Source: Branchiostoma floridae (lineage: Eukaryota > Chordata > Leptocardii > Amphioxiformes > Branchiostomatidae). From it: 64,000 bases of DNA. The stretch lies in NCBI RefSeq assembly GCF_000003815.2, contig NC_049982.1, forward strand, positions 2,104,514 to 2,168,513. The letters are read 5' to 3'. A model generated the notes under the pieces. It was not told where the DNA came from. It did not search any database and worked only from the letters and a program-made list of their open reading frames with translations. This document shows, piece by piece, positions 21,858-31,722 of the stretch. Numbering within the stretch: the first letter of the stretch is position 1; every line of letters begins with the position of its first letter. A program made the translations under genes and the position numbers.

Positions 21858-23621
21858 ATGGCAGGGGAAGAAAGTGGTGCTTTTGACAGCATGTACAAGG
21901 CGTTTCGTAGTCTAGATATGTTTGACAGCCGACTGTCTCGAGGGCTCCAAACGGCGTACCTCATCATCAGCCTGGCGGTGTCTGTGGGCTGCGGCCTGCT
22001 GCTCATCTACCTGGTCTGCACAAAGGGATATCTCCAGAAACCTCGCCACTTCCTGAGATGTAACCTGGCCATTGATGACATCATCTTCACCTCTTGCATC
22101 ATCACCACCGAGATCTGCTTCCTCTTCAGTCAGGACGACACCTACGACCAACAGTTCTGCTGGATTCAGGTGCTGGTGGTTCACCCGTCCACCATATCCA
22201 TGTTCGGCACCTACCTGCTCATGGCCGTGGAACTGTACTATTTCATTTGCAAGCCGCTCCACTACAATGGAGAAGTCACCACAAAGAGTGTCACCATTGG
22301 CATAGCTGGAGTCAGGGTGATCGCCATAATCTTCGGGCTGGGGCCGATGGTCGCCAAACGCCTGCAGAGCTCGGGTGACAGCCTGCTGTGCGCTCCGGAG
22401 CCCATAGGCAGCACCAGCGCATCTGCCATCTTCAGAAGCATCTCCCAGGGAGGCATAGTGCTGGCCGTCCTTGCCATCTTCCTGCTCTACTACTTTGTCT
22501 TGATGGAAGCCAAGAAACAGCAGGAGAGAGATGTGGATCGCAACCTGTGGCTGTACCAGACCAAGGCCTTCAAAACCATTGCACCGCATTTCATTGTTGT
22601 CATGGTGTCGGCGACAACCCTAGCATTCGTGTCTGCCACATTTCGATCTGTCTTCAACGGGGATACGAAAGCGTCAGCCTCACTGCTCATAACAGCTCAA
22701 GTGGCCAAACTGCTGAACATAACCGTATCATCAATGGTCAACCCGATCGTCTACAGCTTCTGTCGCCCAGAGTTCCGACAAGCTCTGAGGGAGCTGCGCG
22801 GCATGCCTACCGACACACCTGTGGCCCAGGCACAGCCTCCCGTACCAATGCAAGGGCAGGACATGGAGATGGCTGTCTTCAACGTTTCTGATCAAGAGCA
22901 TGGGGCATCAGGGCACGAATCTACATCATCACTGCCTGCTACAAAGGAGGCCAGGCAACACAGAGAACAGTTACCACTTCCCAGTCCAGTACAAACACAG
23001 GCAGAGGTACATGGCCAGCAGGCACCGCCTCCCAGTCCAGCCCAAACACAGGCAGAGGTACATGAACAGCAGACACTACCTCCAAGTCCAGCCCAAACAC
23101 AGGCAGAGGTACATGGCCAGCAGACACCACCTCCCAGTCCAGCCCAAACACAGGCACATGGCCAGCAGGCACCGCCTCCCAGTCCAGCCCAAACACAGGC
23201 AGAGGTACATGGACAGCAGACACCAACTCCCAGTCCAGCCCAAACACAGGCAGAGGTACATGGCCAGCAGGCACCAGCTCCAAGTCCAGCCCAAACACAG
23301 GCAGAGGTACATGGCCAGCAGACACCACCTCCCAGTCCAGCCCAAACACAGGCAGAGGTACATGGACAACAGACACCACCTCCCAGCCCACCCCTGACTC
23401 AGGCAGAGGAACATGGCCAGCAGACACCACCTCCAGTACAAAAGCAGATACAGAACCTGGAGCAGGTTGCCTTCAGCACCCACAAACATAAGCAAGAGAT
23501 CTCATCGACACCACCAACGCCAGAAGTATATGACCAGCTTCAAAGGGCGGTTCCTCGCGGTCTAATCAGATTGCAGGCAACACGATCAGAGGAAGATGCC
23601 TTGCCAGGCCAGTGCACATAA
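21858..23621 (+). CDS. rhodopsin-family GPCR, olfactory-receptor-like, with repetitive cytoplasmic tail (587 aa)
   Basis: Single exon; ATG at 21858 was chosen because the in-frame upstream codon is GTG inside LINE sequence. Seven membrane segments at about residues 33-55, 67-90, 105-130, 144-166, 195-216, 243-262 and 275-300. Class A marks: NLAIDD in TM2 (Asp73), Cys101 before TM3 and Cys178 in loop 2, ICKPLHY at the start of loop 2, and NPIVY in TM7 (295-299). The olfactory-type MAxDRYxAIC region reads MAVELYYFIC, so the key DRY arginine is replaced by Leu126. After TM7, about 275 residues form a Pro/Gln-rich tail dominated by 17-residue repeats. Ligand unknown; odorant or other chemoreception is inference from similarity. 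Two stop codons (TAA TAG) close the frame. Confidence 0.88.
   Translation: MAGEESGAFDSMYKAFRSLDMFDSRLSRGLQTAYLIISLAVSVGCGLLLIYLVCTKGYLQKPRHFLRCNLAIDDIIFTSCIITTEICFLFSQDDTYDQQFCWIQVLVVHPSTISMFGTYLLMAVELYYFICKPLHYNGEVTTKSVTIGIAGVRVIAIIFGLGPMVAKRLQSSGDSLLCAPEPIGSTSASAIFRSISQGGIVLAVLAIFLLYYFVLMEAKKQQERDVDRNLWLYQTKAFKTIAPHFIVVMVSATTLAFVSATFRSVFNGDTKASASLLITAQVAKLLNITVSSMVNPIVYSFCRPEFRQALRELRGMPTDTPVAQAQPPVPMQGQDMEMAVFNVSDQEHGASGHESTSSLPATKEARQHREQLPLPSPVQTQAEVHGQQAPPPSPAQTQAEVHEQQTLPPSPAQTQAEVHGQQTPPPSPAQTQAHGQQAPPPSPAQTQAEVHGQQTPTPSPAQTQAEVHGQQAPAPSPAQTQAEVHGQQTPPPSPAQTQAEVHGQQTPPPSPPLTQAEEHGQQTPPPVQKQIQNLEQVAFSTHKHKQEISSTPPTPEVYDQLQRAVPRGLIRLQATRSEEDALPGQCT
22985..23450 (+). repeat. coding minisatellite in the GPCR tail (51-bp unit, 9 copies)
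   Basis: The unit encodes QAEVHGQQTPPPSPAQT (17 residues). Nine copies lie head to tail with few substitutions; the fourth lacks Glu-Val and is 45 bp. All length changes keep frame. Low divergence suggests ongoing turnover by replication slippage or unequal exchange. Confidence 0.9.
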
Positions 23622-23645
23622 TAGCAGACCTGACCCAGCCGACCC

Positions 23646-23795
23646 ATGTCCCTATCCTCACAGCAAACCGCTAGCTCACCGTCTCGCCCCCAGCACTTTG
23701 ACAAGAAAACAGCTGCTCCTGAACATAATAGACAGATGGTGGTGAAAAATTCTTCTTGGAAACCAGACATCAACGCAGATGAGATCTACGTGTAA
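23646..23795 (+). other. post-stop open frame in the GPCR reading frame (49 codons)
   Basis: After TAA-TAG at 23619-23624 and a TGA, the same frame reopens at an ATG: MSLSSQQTASSSPSRPQHFD, then EHNRQMVVKNSSWK and ending in DEIYV. The composition resembles receptor-tail sequence. It could be former coding DNA stranded by a stop mutation, or 3'UTR. A GTAAGT donor-like site overlaps its end. Confidence 0.3.
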
Positions 23796-23813
23796 GTGAC
23801 TTTGCCATGAAAG

Positions 23814-24945
23814 TGTGCACAGGCATATGGACAGCAGGCACCAACTCCCGGTCCAGTCCAAACACAGGCACATGGACAACAGGCACCACCTCCCAGTCCA
23901 GGCCAAACACAGGCACATGGCCAGCAGGCACCGCCTCCCAGTCCAGCACAAACACAGGCCCATGGCCAGCAGGCACCACCTCCCAGTCCAGCCCAAACAC
24001 AGGCTCATGGCCAGCAGGCACCGCCTCCCAGTCCAGCACAAACACAGGCACATGGTCAGCTGGCACCGCCTCCCATTCCAGACCAAACACATGCACATGG
24101 CCAGCAGGCACCACCTCCCCAGTCCAGCCCAAACACAGGCACATGGTCAGCTGGCACCGCCTCCTAGTCCAGCCCAAACACAGCCACATTGTCAGCAGGC
24201 ACCACCTCCCAGTCCAGCCCAAACACAGGGACATGGCCAACAGGCACCGCCTCCCAGTCCAACCCAAACACAGGTGCATGGTCAGCAGGCACCGCCTCCC
24301 AGTCCAGCCCAAACACAGGCACATGGACAGCAGACACCACCTCCCAGTCCAGCCCAAACACAGGCACATGGTCATCAGGCACCACCTCCCAGTCCAGCCC
24401 AAGCATAGGCACATGGCCAGAAGACACCGCCTCCCAGTCCAGCCCAAACACAGGCACATGGTCATCAGGCACCACCTCCCAGTCCAGCCCAAACACAGGC
24501 ACATGGCCAGCAGGCACCACCGCCCAGTCCAACCCAAACACAGGCTTATGGACAACAGGCACCGCCTCCCAGTCCAGCCCAAACACAGGCACGTGGCCAA
24601 CAGGCACCGCCTCCCAGTCCAACTAAAACACAGGCTTGTGGACAACAGGCACCACCTCCCCAGTCCAGCCCAAACACAGGCACATGGCCAACAGGCACCG
24701 CCTCCCAGTCCAACTAAAACACAGGCTTGTGGACAACAGGCACCACCTCCCCAGTCCAGCACAAACACGGACACATGGCCAACAGGCACCGCCTCCCAGT
24801 CCAACTAAAACACAGGCTTGTGGACAACAGGCACCACCTCCCCATTCAAGCCCAAACACAGGCACATGGCTAGCAGGCACCGCCTCCCAGTCCAGCCCAA
24901 ACACAGGCACATGGCTAGCAGGCACCGCCTCCCAGGAAAAATTAA
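23814..24945 (+). repeat. second array of the GPCR-tail minisatellite, beyond the stop (45-bp unit, about 25 copies)
   Basis: The unit encodes QAHGQQAPPPSPAQT, the 15-residue form of the tail repeat, and begins in the same frame as the receptor (codon boundary at 23820). The frame holds to about 24118, where an extra C shifts it; later units carry further indels. Because 45 is divisible by 3, long reading frames appear in several frames and on the minus strand. They are by-products of the repeat. Confidence 0.85.
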
Positions 24946-27900
24946 CTCTGACAGTGGACTGGAGAAGACTCTTTAGACACAACAAAGGAACTGCATCATA
25001 AATGGAAAACATCAGAACAGACATACCGTCGAACTGTGCAGAAAACTGTGTTGACACTGCATGTTAGAAGAGTAACATCTAACAGTGAAGGACAGGTTCA
25101 GAAGGACATTGATATTAGGACTACTAAATCAAGTCTAATAATAAGGTGCTTGAAGATCCTAACAGCCACCAAAAGACAAGGTAGGAGATCGCTTCTTTTA
25201 TCATTAGTGCGTATTGATTTATCTAAACCATTTTATCTATCTATCAACAATTTGTCTCCTGTTTTACCTGATTCGTTCAACATCGTCAAATTATGTTTGA
25301 AGGAGTCCTAAATCACAACCAGGACATTAGACATAGTCAGACCATACTTTTCCATTAACCAAAATTCAATTTCCTGAAAACAAAGAATAACTAATATAAA
25401 TGTACAATACAAACGGGAATTTTTCCATGTTCCAGTTCCATAGTTTAAAGCATTCAAACGGCAACATGTAAAAGAAATATGTAAATATATACATCTGGAT
25501 GATCCATCTTCTCTAAAAAGTGAGAAAAAGCAAAGTTTTTTTCGAAATACCGGTACCTGAAACAGGGTTTGAGTCCAAATAAGTCCCAATATTAGACAGT
25601 AGACAGTGATTAAATTATGGGATTTTGCCCAAAGTTGTCGCCAAATCACATTAGGGTGAAAAAGTTGTAATCATTAATTGTCATGTACATTAAGTGCATA
25701 TAATCAACAGTTTAAGAAAAAAAGTTCCGTAATACCTTTAGTGTGTATTAGGGTTTGAATCCATTTACTTTCATTTTTCAACATAGGCCAAAAACAGTCT
25801 AACAGATTGCACTATTATCATCTCCGCAACGAAGCTTGTCATTGAAAAGTAAAAAAAAAATGGCATTTTTTGGTCGAAAAGTTTTCAGTGAAAACTACCT
25901 GGTTGTTTAGGAAGATTCTTCTTTTAACTATGGCCAAAAATTTGCAACTTATTATTTTAGGTCCCATTGGTTATGTATTACAGGGTTGGTAACAAACAGG
26001 GTTGTTATGTATTGCAGGGTTGGTTACCGATAACGTTTGTTACAACAGTAGACTTTACCCTTTTTCTTCGAAAGGACTTACCTTATTGACTACATCATTT
26101 AGGTATAAGTGGACGTCCCTAGGGACATTTAAAAAGTGGGCAGCTTTTTTTACACGAGGTCAAATAAAAAGCTAAGAAAGCATCGAACAATGGTAACGTT
26201 TGCTACAGTCGTTTCTGTACAACATTTTGCTAAGCAAGGTGGGATACAAATGGCAGTCAACAACCATTTCTTGCTTCTCTAGAAAGCCAGAAAAACTGTA
26301 CAGCGCCACAAAAACGGCCATTTTTAGTCTGTGGATAATATAACCGTGGCAACCATCGAACTTATGTTGGTAACGTTTGTTACAGAATCTGGCGACAGGC
26401 ATATATACCACCTCACAGAGCCTCCAAAATCAGTGACAGCAGCGATCTGACGTGATCAGGCAAAGGGCCTGGGTAGCCGGTTTTACCTACCGAACAATCA
26501 TTCTGGGAACTGAATTGTTACATTTTTGGCTACTATTTGGATTCTTCGTTTCTTAGGCGACAGCCATTTTTAGGGTGTGAAATCCCACCCGTGCCTATGA
26601 TAATCCCCCAAGCCATTAACCAATATGAATGTTGTGGTGCATCTTTTGTAAAACATAACAGGGATTGTGGAAAAAACAAAGGAACCAGTGATTTTGTCTG
26701 AAATTTGCTGCATATCAAGTCGCAAAGGCAAGCGACAGCATTTGTTTTTTACATTTAAATGAGAACGAGCATTTGCGTCCCGTTTCTTTTGTATCGGCGA
26801 TAGACTGTGGCGTAAACCCAGACCGCCAACAAGTTACGCAAACGCCCACGGAAAAACAGCGAATGAGGCTAGCACTTTCATGCGTCAACAAAAAAGTGCA
26901 CGCCATTATCCAAACATCGTCTTTACTGTACACGATTCATCGATTTCGACCAGTCCCATCCCATTTAACAGAGGTAAATGAACTATGGACGAGGACATTA
27001 TATATATATGACAGACAGGGTTGTGACTGAGGTGCATGAACTGTGGGCGACTATTCCTGCCGTATTATGCAGCAGGGCCTACTGTGCGTCTTAACTGGTT
27101 ATATATAACTCAGGGCTGATGCTGACAGGCCCCATGGGTAGCTTCAAAACGGGTCGTGACAACTTATGGAAATGTTGATTACTCTCATTTTCGGACAGGA
27201 ACAGGCAGCGAGGCAGGTTTCCAGGTGTTGTTACATCAGTTATGATAACCACCCACAAACGAACCAAAAATTAACCGCGGGAAATTGACTGAATGGTTTA
27301 TTGAATATCAACAAGAACAAAGCAACAGCCTCGCAGGCAAGCACAGGCTGCCTGGGTATTATTGAAAGCCCTTCTTACTTTTCTCAATTTATGTATCAGG
27401 CACTTTCTCAACATACTCTGTATTATTCTGAAAGCTTTCTAATTATTCTTTCTACAAATATGGCATATTTCGGCAGTAGATAGTTAGAAAAATGACACAT
27501 GACACACATTATCACAAATTTCGGTTATGGACGGTTTAAAAGAATGACAACTAAATTAGTTAAGTTAACACAGACTGTCCCATAGACATTGCATTGGATA
27601 CTGGTGGCTTAAAAAATATGGGCAATTGTTGCCTACCGTTTCAATGCTGCTGCATGAATAAAATTTATTGCCCGACAATCGTACAAGGTACAATGTATGA
27701 CAACAGCTATCAAACAACTATACGGCAAGGCTAATCTATGCTACAATTAGAACTACAAAATATTATCGACAACAGTATGAGGTTCAATACAAATACAATC
27801 ATGTAAGGATAATTTTTGAATGAAGCACAGAGAAATGTACTGGCGTTTACCGGATGTACGTGATGTCAATGAATGTAAACGTTGTCACATGACCTTGCAA

Positions 27901-28085
27901 ACCAAGACATTTCTAATCGTTGCAATACACATAAATTAGATATTACGTCTACAAGCAGTAAACTCAGTATTTTCAGGGCATCGTACATGGTACTGAATTT
28001 TACTACCTAAACGTGGTTCCAAAACATGAGATGTACATACAGGAGTTCGTGAAGTCACAAATTATTACCGTATCTTTATCACTTA
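24946..28085. other. gene-free spacer
   Basis: No exon recognised. A loose recurrent motif GGTAACGTTTG(T/C)TACA appears near 26024, 26190 and 26369. No terminal repeats were found. Confidence 0.4.
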
Positions 28086-28331
28086 AGGCCCCCTCTCACT
28101 TGACGTGCGGCACGCTTGCGGCATTGCTGCGTTCGTTCACTGCGGTACTGTTTTGTTATTTTCTCCGATTTGTTATAATTCAGATATTGCGCAATACGTA
28201 AAAGTGTGACATAGAAGACCACAAAATACACAACAAGTAAGAAAATTCGTTCTTTATCTCTGAAATTCGTTGAGCATCTTCCGAACGCAGCAATGCCGCA
28301 AGCGTGCCGCACGTCAAGTGAGAGGGGGCCT
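28086..28331. mobile_element. Harbinger-like MITE with TTA duplication
   Basis: Ends AGGCCCCCTCTCACTTGACG, TGCGGCACGCTTGCGGCATT and GCTGCGTTCG are mirrored exactly at 28270-28331. TTA flanks both sides. The short frame inside (28079-28312 minus) follows the repeat and is not a gene. Confidence 0.85.
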
Positions 28332-28454
28332 TTAGGTCATATACATTGTCATGCATTGTACATTGTCATATATTGTACCTTGTACTAGCAAACGGTAAAA
28401 AGTCTTTGTCGTCCTCGTCGCTGTAGGGCTATTCACAGGTAGTTGAGCTATTTA

Positions 28455-28750
28455 AGGTGGGGTCACACATGCGTATATATTCAAGTCCGTTTGAGGTGCG
28501 TATGAAGCTCTTAGTCTCTACCAGGCTCCACAGGTCGCGGGAAAAATAGTACAAATTGGACAAATATAGACACATAACATGCCAGATGAGTTAGCTGACC
28601 GAGAAGTATGGTTAGCGACCCAGCTAACTCGTCCGACACGTTACCTGTTTACTTTTGTCCAATTTCTATTATTTTTACAACGACCTGTGGAGCCTGGTGG
28701 AGGCAAATACATATATGGACTTAAATATATACGCAGGTGTGACCCCACCT
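28455..28750. mobile_element. Harbinger-like MITE with TTA duplication, second family
   Basis: Ends AGGTGGGGTCACACATGCGT and ATATATTCAAGTCC are mirrored at 28716-28750 (GGACTTAAATATATACGC, AGGTGTGACCCCACCT). TTA flanks both sides. The internal part (CTCTACCAGGCTCCA...; ATGCCAGATGAGTTAGCTGA) recurs in a degraded copy at 31190-31440, and an end fragment is at 33966-34060. Confidence 0.85.
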
Positions 28751-28859
28751 TTAGTAATGGCAACATTTAGTTAAATGCTTACAAATACATTGTTCTGCCT
28801 TATAAGTTATACAGATTCATTTTTATTATCCAGATATTACTGTACAAAAACGAACTAAT

Positions 28860-29605
28860 AGAAGCGGTATTCAATATTCAATGATTCATTGTTAAAAAAG
28901 TCATTTTCGGCAAATTGTCCCTGAAGTTGAGAGCAACAATTATCTGCTATCACGTCTGTAGAAGGAATGTCCACTCAGTAGGGACGTTCGTGTTCACATA
29001 AAAAAGTCTTTGTCGTCGTCTTCTCTGGTGGGGTTATCACAGCTAGTTGAGCTAGTAATGGTAACACTTAGTTAAATACAGTAGATGCCGCTTAATTGCA
29101 CGGCCTATTTGCCAGTGAATTTCGTGCAATTATCCGACTGGTGCAATAATGCGAAGTTATCTAGATGGAAAGCACTGATCTGGGATTTTGGGATTCCATG
29201 CAGTTAACAGAAGTGTGCGGTTATCCGTTGTGCAATTAACTGGCTTCTACTGTTACGGTAGTAGAAGAGGTATTCAATATTCAATGATCTATTGTAAAAA
29301 AGTCATTTTCGGCAAATTGTCCCTGATGTTGAAAGCAACAATTATATTCTGTCACGACTGTAGAAGGGAAGTCCTCTCATTAGGCCCGTTCGTGTTCACG
29401 CCCGCTGATTCTGCAGCGATGTTGTCTCCCGTCCTGTCATTCTGCAATCAGAGACGACATTCGGCATGTAAATTATTTTCTGTCACGACTGTAGAAGGGA
29501 AGTCCTCTCAGTAGGCCCGTTCGTGTTCACGCCCGCTGATTCTACAGCGATGCTGTCTCCCGTCCTGTCACTCTGAAATCAGAGACGACATCCGGCATGT
29601 CAAAG
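28860..29605. repeat. local duplications, one interrupted by a pogo-type MITE
   Basis: A block with TTCAATATTCAATGAT, TCATTTTCGGCAAATTGTCC and GTAGAAGG occurs at 28868-29000 and again at 29268-29400. A 126-bp segment (TCACGACTGTAGAAGGGAAG ... GAGACGACAT) is tandemly doubled at about 29352-29600. Confidence 0.75.
29079..29252. mobile_element. pogo/Tigger-type MITE, second copy
   Basis: CAGTAGATGCCGCTTAATTG...CAATTAACTGGCTTCTACTG, with TA at the left edge and TT at the right. It is in the opposite orientation to the copy at 4862-5035 and shares the GTTATCTAGAT, GGGATTTTGGGATTCC and GTTAACAGAAGTGTGC internal blocks. Confidence 0.75.
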
Positions 29606-29924
29606 CAAACAACTTCGCAACAAAAACATCCTGATAGAAAAGACTAGCATACTCGAAAACAACGATTACTTAGATTAACAAAAAATTATAAAAAATGTAA
29701 TAGAAATGATAATTATTCATATATAAACTATGTTAGATAATTAGATAAATGAAAAATTATTCAAGCTGTTTAATTCATACGTCAAAAGCAGCGTGTTTCA
29801 CGTGCATTAATATTTTGAAATCAAAGAGAGAAATTTACGTATGATAATGTACTGAAAACCCTAAAGATTATCAGACTCGAAAACGAAGATTCAATTATAC
29901 CTAATTCACACTTCTACAGCATTG

Positions 29925-30176
29925 CGGAAGCTGTGCGAAAACGCACGAACCTTATGAAAATCACACGAATCACTATGCGAAAACGTACGAACCTTATGTG
30001 ATTCGTGTGATTTTCATAAGGTCCGTCCGATTTCCCATTGTGATTCGTGTGTACCACACAAGATACGTACGAATCTCATAAGGTTCGTGCGAATACTTAG
30101 GCACCCTTGGTATAACTCACAGTGAATACTAGTTTAGGTATGCGCCCAATGTTTATATACTAGTATTCACTGTGAA
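29925..30176. repeat. complex inverted repeats (ACGAACCTTATG family) and a terminal hairpin
   Basis: GCGAAAACGCACGAACCTTA and ATGAAAATCACACGAATCAC recur in both orientations between 29935 and 30100, consistent with a rearranged foldback element. A separate hairpin (CACAGTGAATACTAGT...ACTAGTATTCACTGTG) spans 30118-30174. Confidence 0.65.
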
Positions 30177-30245
30177 AACACGTAGTCACTGAAAAAATAG
30201 GTATAACAGATGTAGTCCCTGAGAAATGTGAGAAACGAGTCGGTG

Positions 30246-30760
30246 AGAAATGTGCTTAATACTTGCAGGAATTGTAAAAATGTGCTTTATACATGTAAGT
30301 ATTGTAAAAATGTGCTTTATACATGTAAGTATTGTAAAAATGTGCTTTAAACATGTAAGTATTGTAAAGTATGCTAAATACATGCAGGTATTGTAAAAAT
30401 ATGCTTAATAGTAAAAATTTGCTTTACACATGTAAGTATTGTAAAATGTGCTTTAAACATGTAGGTATTGTAAAGTATGCTAAATACATGCAGATATTGT
30501 AAAAATATGCTTAATAGTAAAAATTTGCTTTACACATGTAAGTATTGTAAAATGTGCTTTAAACATGTAGGTATTGTAAAAATGTGCTTTAAACATGTAG
30601 GTATTGTAAAAATGTGCTTTAAACATGTAAGTATTGTAAAATATGCTAAATACACTAAGAAAATGTGGTTCATATATATGGAAACTGACAAAAATGAGCA
30701 TAATACATGTAGGTACTGATAAAATGTGTTTAATACATGTAAGTACGGAGAAAATGTGAT
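30246..30760. repeat. minisatellite, unit about 28-30 bp (GTAAAAATGTGCTTTAAACA)
   Basis: About 17 head-to-tail copies of a unit with ATGTGCTTTAAACATGTA(A/G)GTATTGTAAAA. Outer copies at 30680-30760 are more diverged. Short frames such as ILTCIKHIF are translations of the repeat. Confidence 0.85.
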
Positions 30761-30959
30761 TTGTAGACGTGGTCTCACTTATATTAATGGCATCCTCTGG
30801 GATATAACACCACATAGGCAAGATTTATACTAGAATATCATTGAAGTTTAATAGGATGAGTTATGTTAAGTTACAGTGCTACCCGAATTAAGTGGTGTAT
30901 AGGATGACGCCCAACTCTATTTCTGTAGTACTCGGCCACAAAGCTTAGTGCAATCACTT

Positions 30960-31165
30960 CAGTCGGGGGCTAGTCCACTGGTAGTAGCGTCTGTTCAACT
31001 TTTATATACTCTTCCCCAAATGCTGGGTGCTAACCAAATGCTGGTGCTAGGCCGAAAAAGCATGTGCCATTTTAAGTCTTTGGTATGACTCGGTCAGGGT
31101 TCTAACTCACAACCTGCTGGCTGCAAGGCAAATACTTCACTAACCTGGCCACTATCCTAAAATAT
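30960..31165 (-). mobile_element. probable tRNA-derived SINE (minus strand)
   Basis: On the minus strand GTGGCCAGGTTAGTGAAGTA resembles an A box and GTGAGTTAGAACCCTG a diverged B box, followed by a body ending near 30960. tRNA features are weaker than at 7111 or 32219. Confidence 0.4.
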
Positions 31166-31189
31166 TAACCTATATATAAACTCTTTGTT

Positions 31190-31440
31190 TGCGACGTCTT
31201 ACCCTCTACCAGGCTCCATATGTCTCTGGAAAACAGTAGAAATCGCACATATATGAACAGATAACATGCCCGAGGAGTAAGCTGGGTCGCAAACCATACT
31301 CCTCGGCCTGCTAACTCGTTTGGCTTATATTTGTCCAATTTTCACTATTGTTCCAGCAACTTTGGGGCCGTCCTGCTAGAGATGAAGCCTTCCACACTGA
31401 CCTCATGACCTCATACGGAATTGAATATAATACGCACTTG
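31190..31440. mobile_element. degraded copy of the 28455-type MITE
   Basis: GACGTCTTACCCTCTACCAG, GCTCCATATGTCTCTGGAAA, AACATGCCCGAGGAGTAAGC and TTGTCCAATTTTCACTATTG follow the order of 28495-28680. The terminal repeats are not preserved. Confidence 0.55.
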
Positions 31441-31444
31441 TGAA

Positions 31445-31560
31445 CCTTTAGACTGAGGACATGATACTCACATGTACGTGTTCCCCCTGCCTCCTGTATA
31501 ACACCGCGGTAACACGACCACTGCACCCAGACATGTTCAGACTAAGAACATGATACTCAC
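31445..31560 (-). repeat. tandem copy of the 3' end of CD36-A exon 12 with donor
   Basis: ACATGATACTCACATGTACG, TGTTCCCCCTGCCTCCTGTA and GCACCCAGACATGT repeat the exon 12 end at 31552-31635, about 93 bp apart. A further echo of the exon 12 acceptor (CTATCAAGGCCGTCTGGGGA) lies at 31922-31945. Confidence 0.75.
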
Positions 31561-31722
31561 TTGCACGTGTTCCCCCCGCCTCCTGTATAACGCCACGGCC
31601 ACACCCACCACGACCCCTGCACCCAGACATGTGAGGGCGATGAGCGCCCCGAACGTTCCCCGCTCCGCCACAAGACCCCACGACTTGAACAGGTTCGCGT
31701 ACTTCGTGTCTATCAAGGCCGT
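31561..31722 (-). CDS. CD36-A exon 12 (second membrane helix)
   Basis: TALIDTKYANLFKSWGLVAE ... membrane helix ... LYRRRGEHVQ. Donor GTGAGTAT at 31560, or read-through VSIMFLV to a stop at 31537. A partial copy with the same donor lies at 31460-31540. Confidence 0.8.

Noticed and set aside
21912-22589. 225-codon frame antisense to the GPCR
   Set aside because: Mirror of strongly constrained coding sequence; no start context, domain or independent codon pattern.
23770-24804. Long minus-strand and plus-strand reading frames (up to 344 codons) over the GPCR-tail satellite
   Set aside because: The unit is 45 bp, divisible by three, so several frames stay open. Translations are simple repeats (e.g. 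GLDWEAVPAGHVPVF) with no domain.
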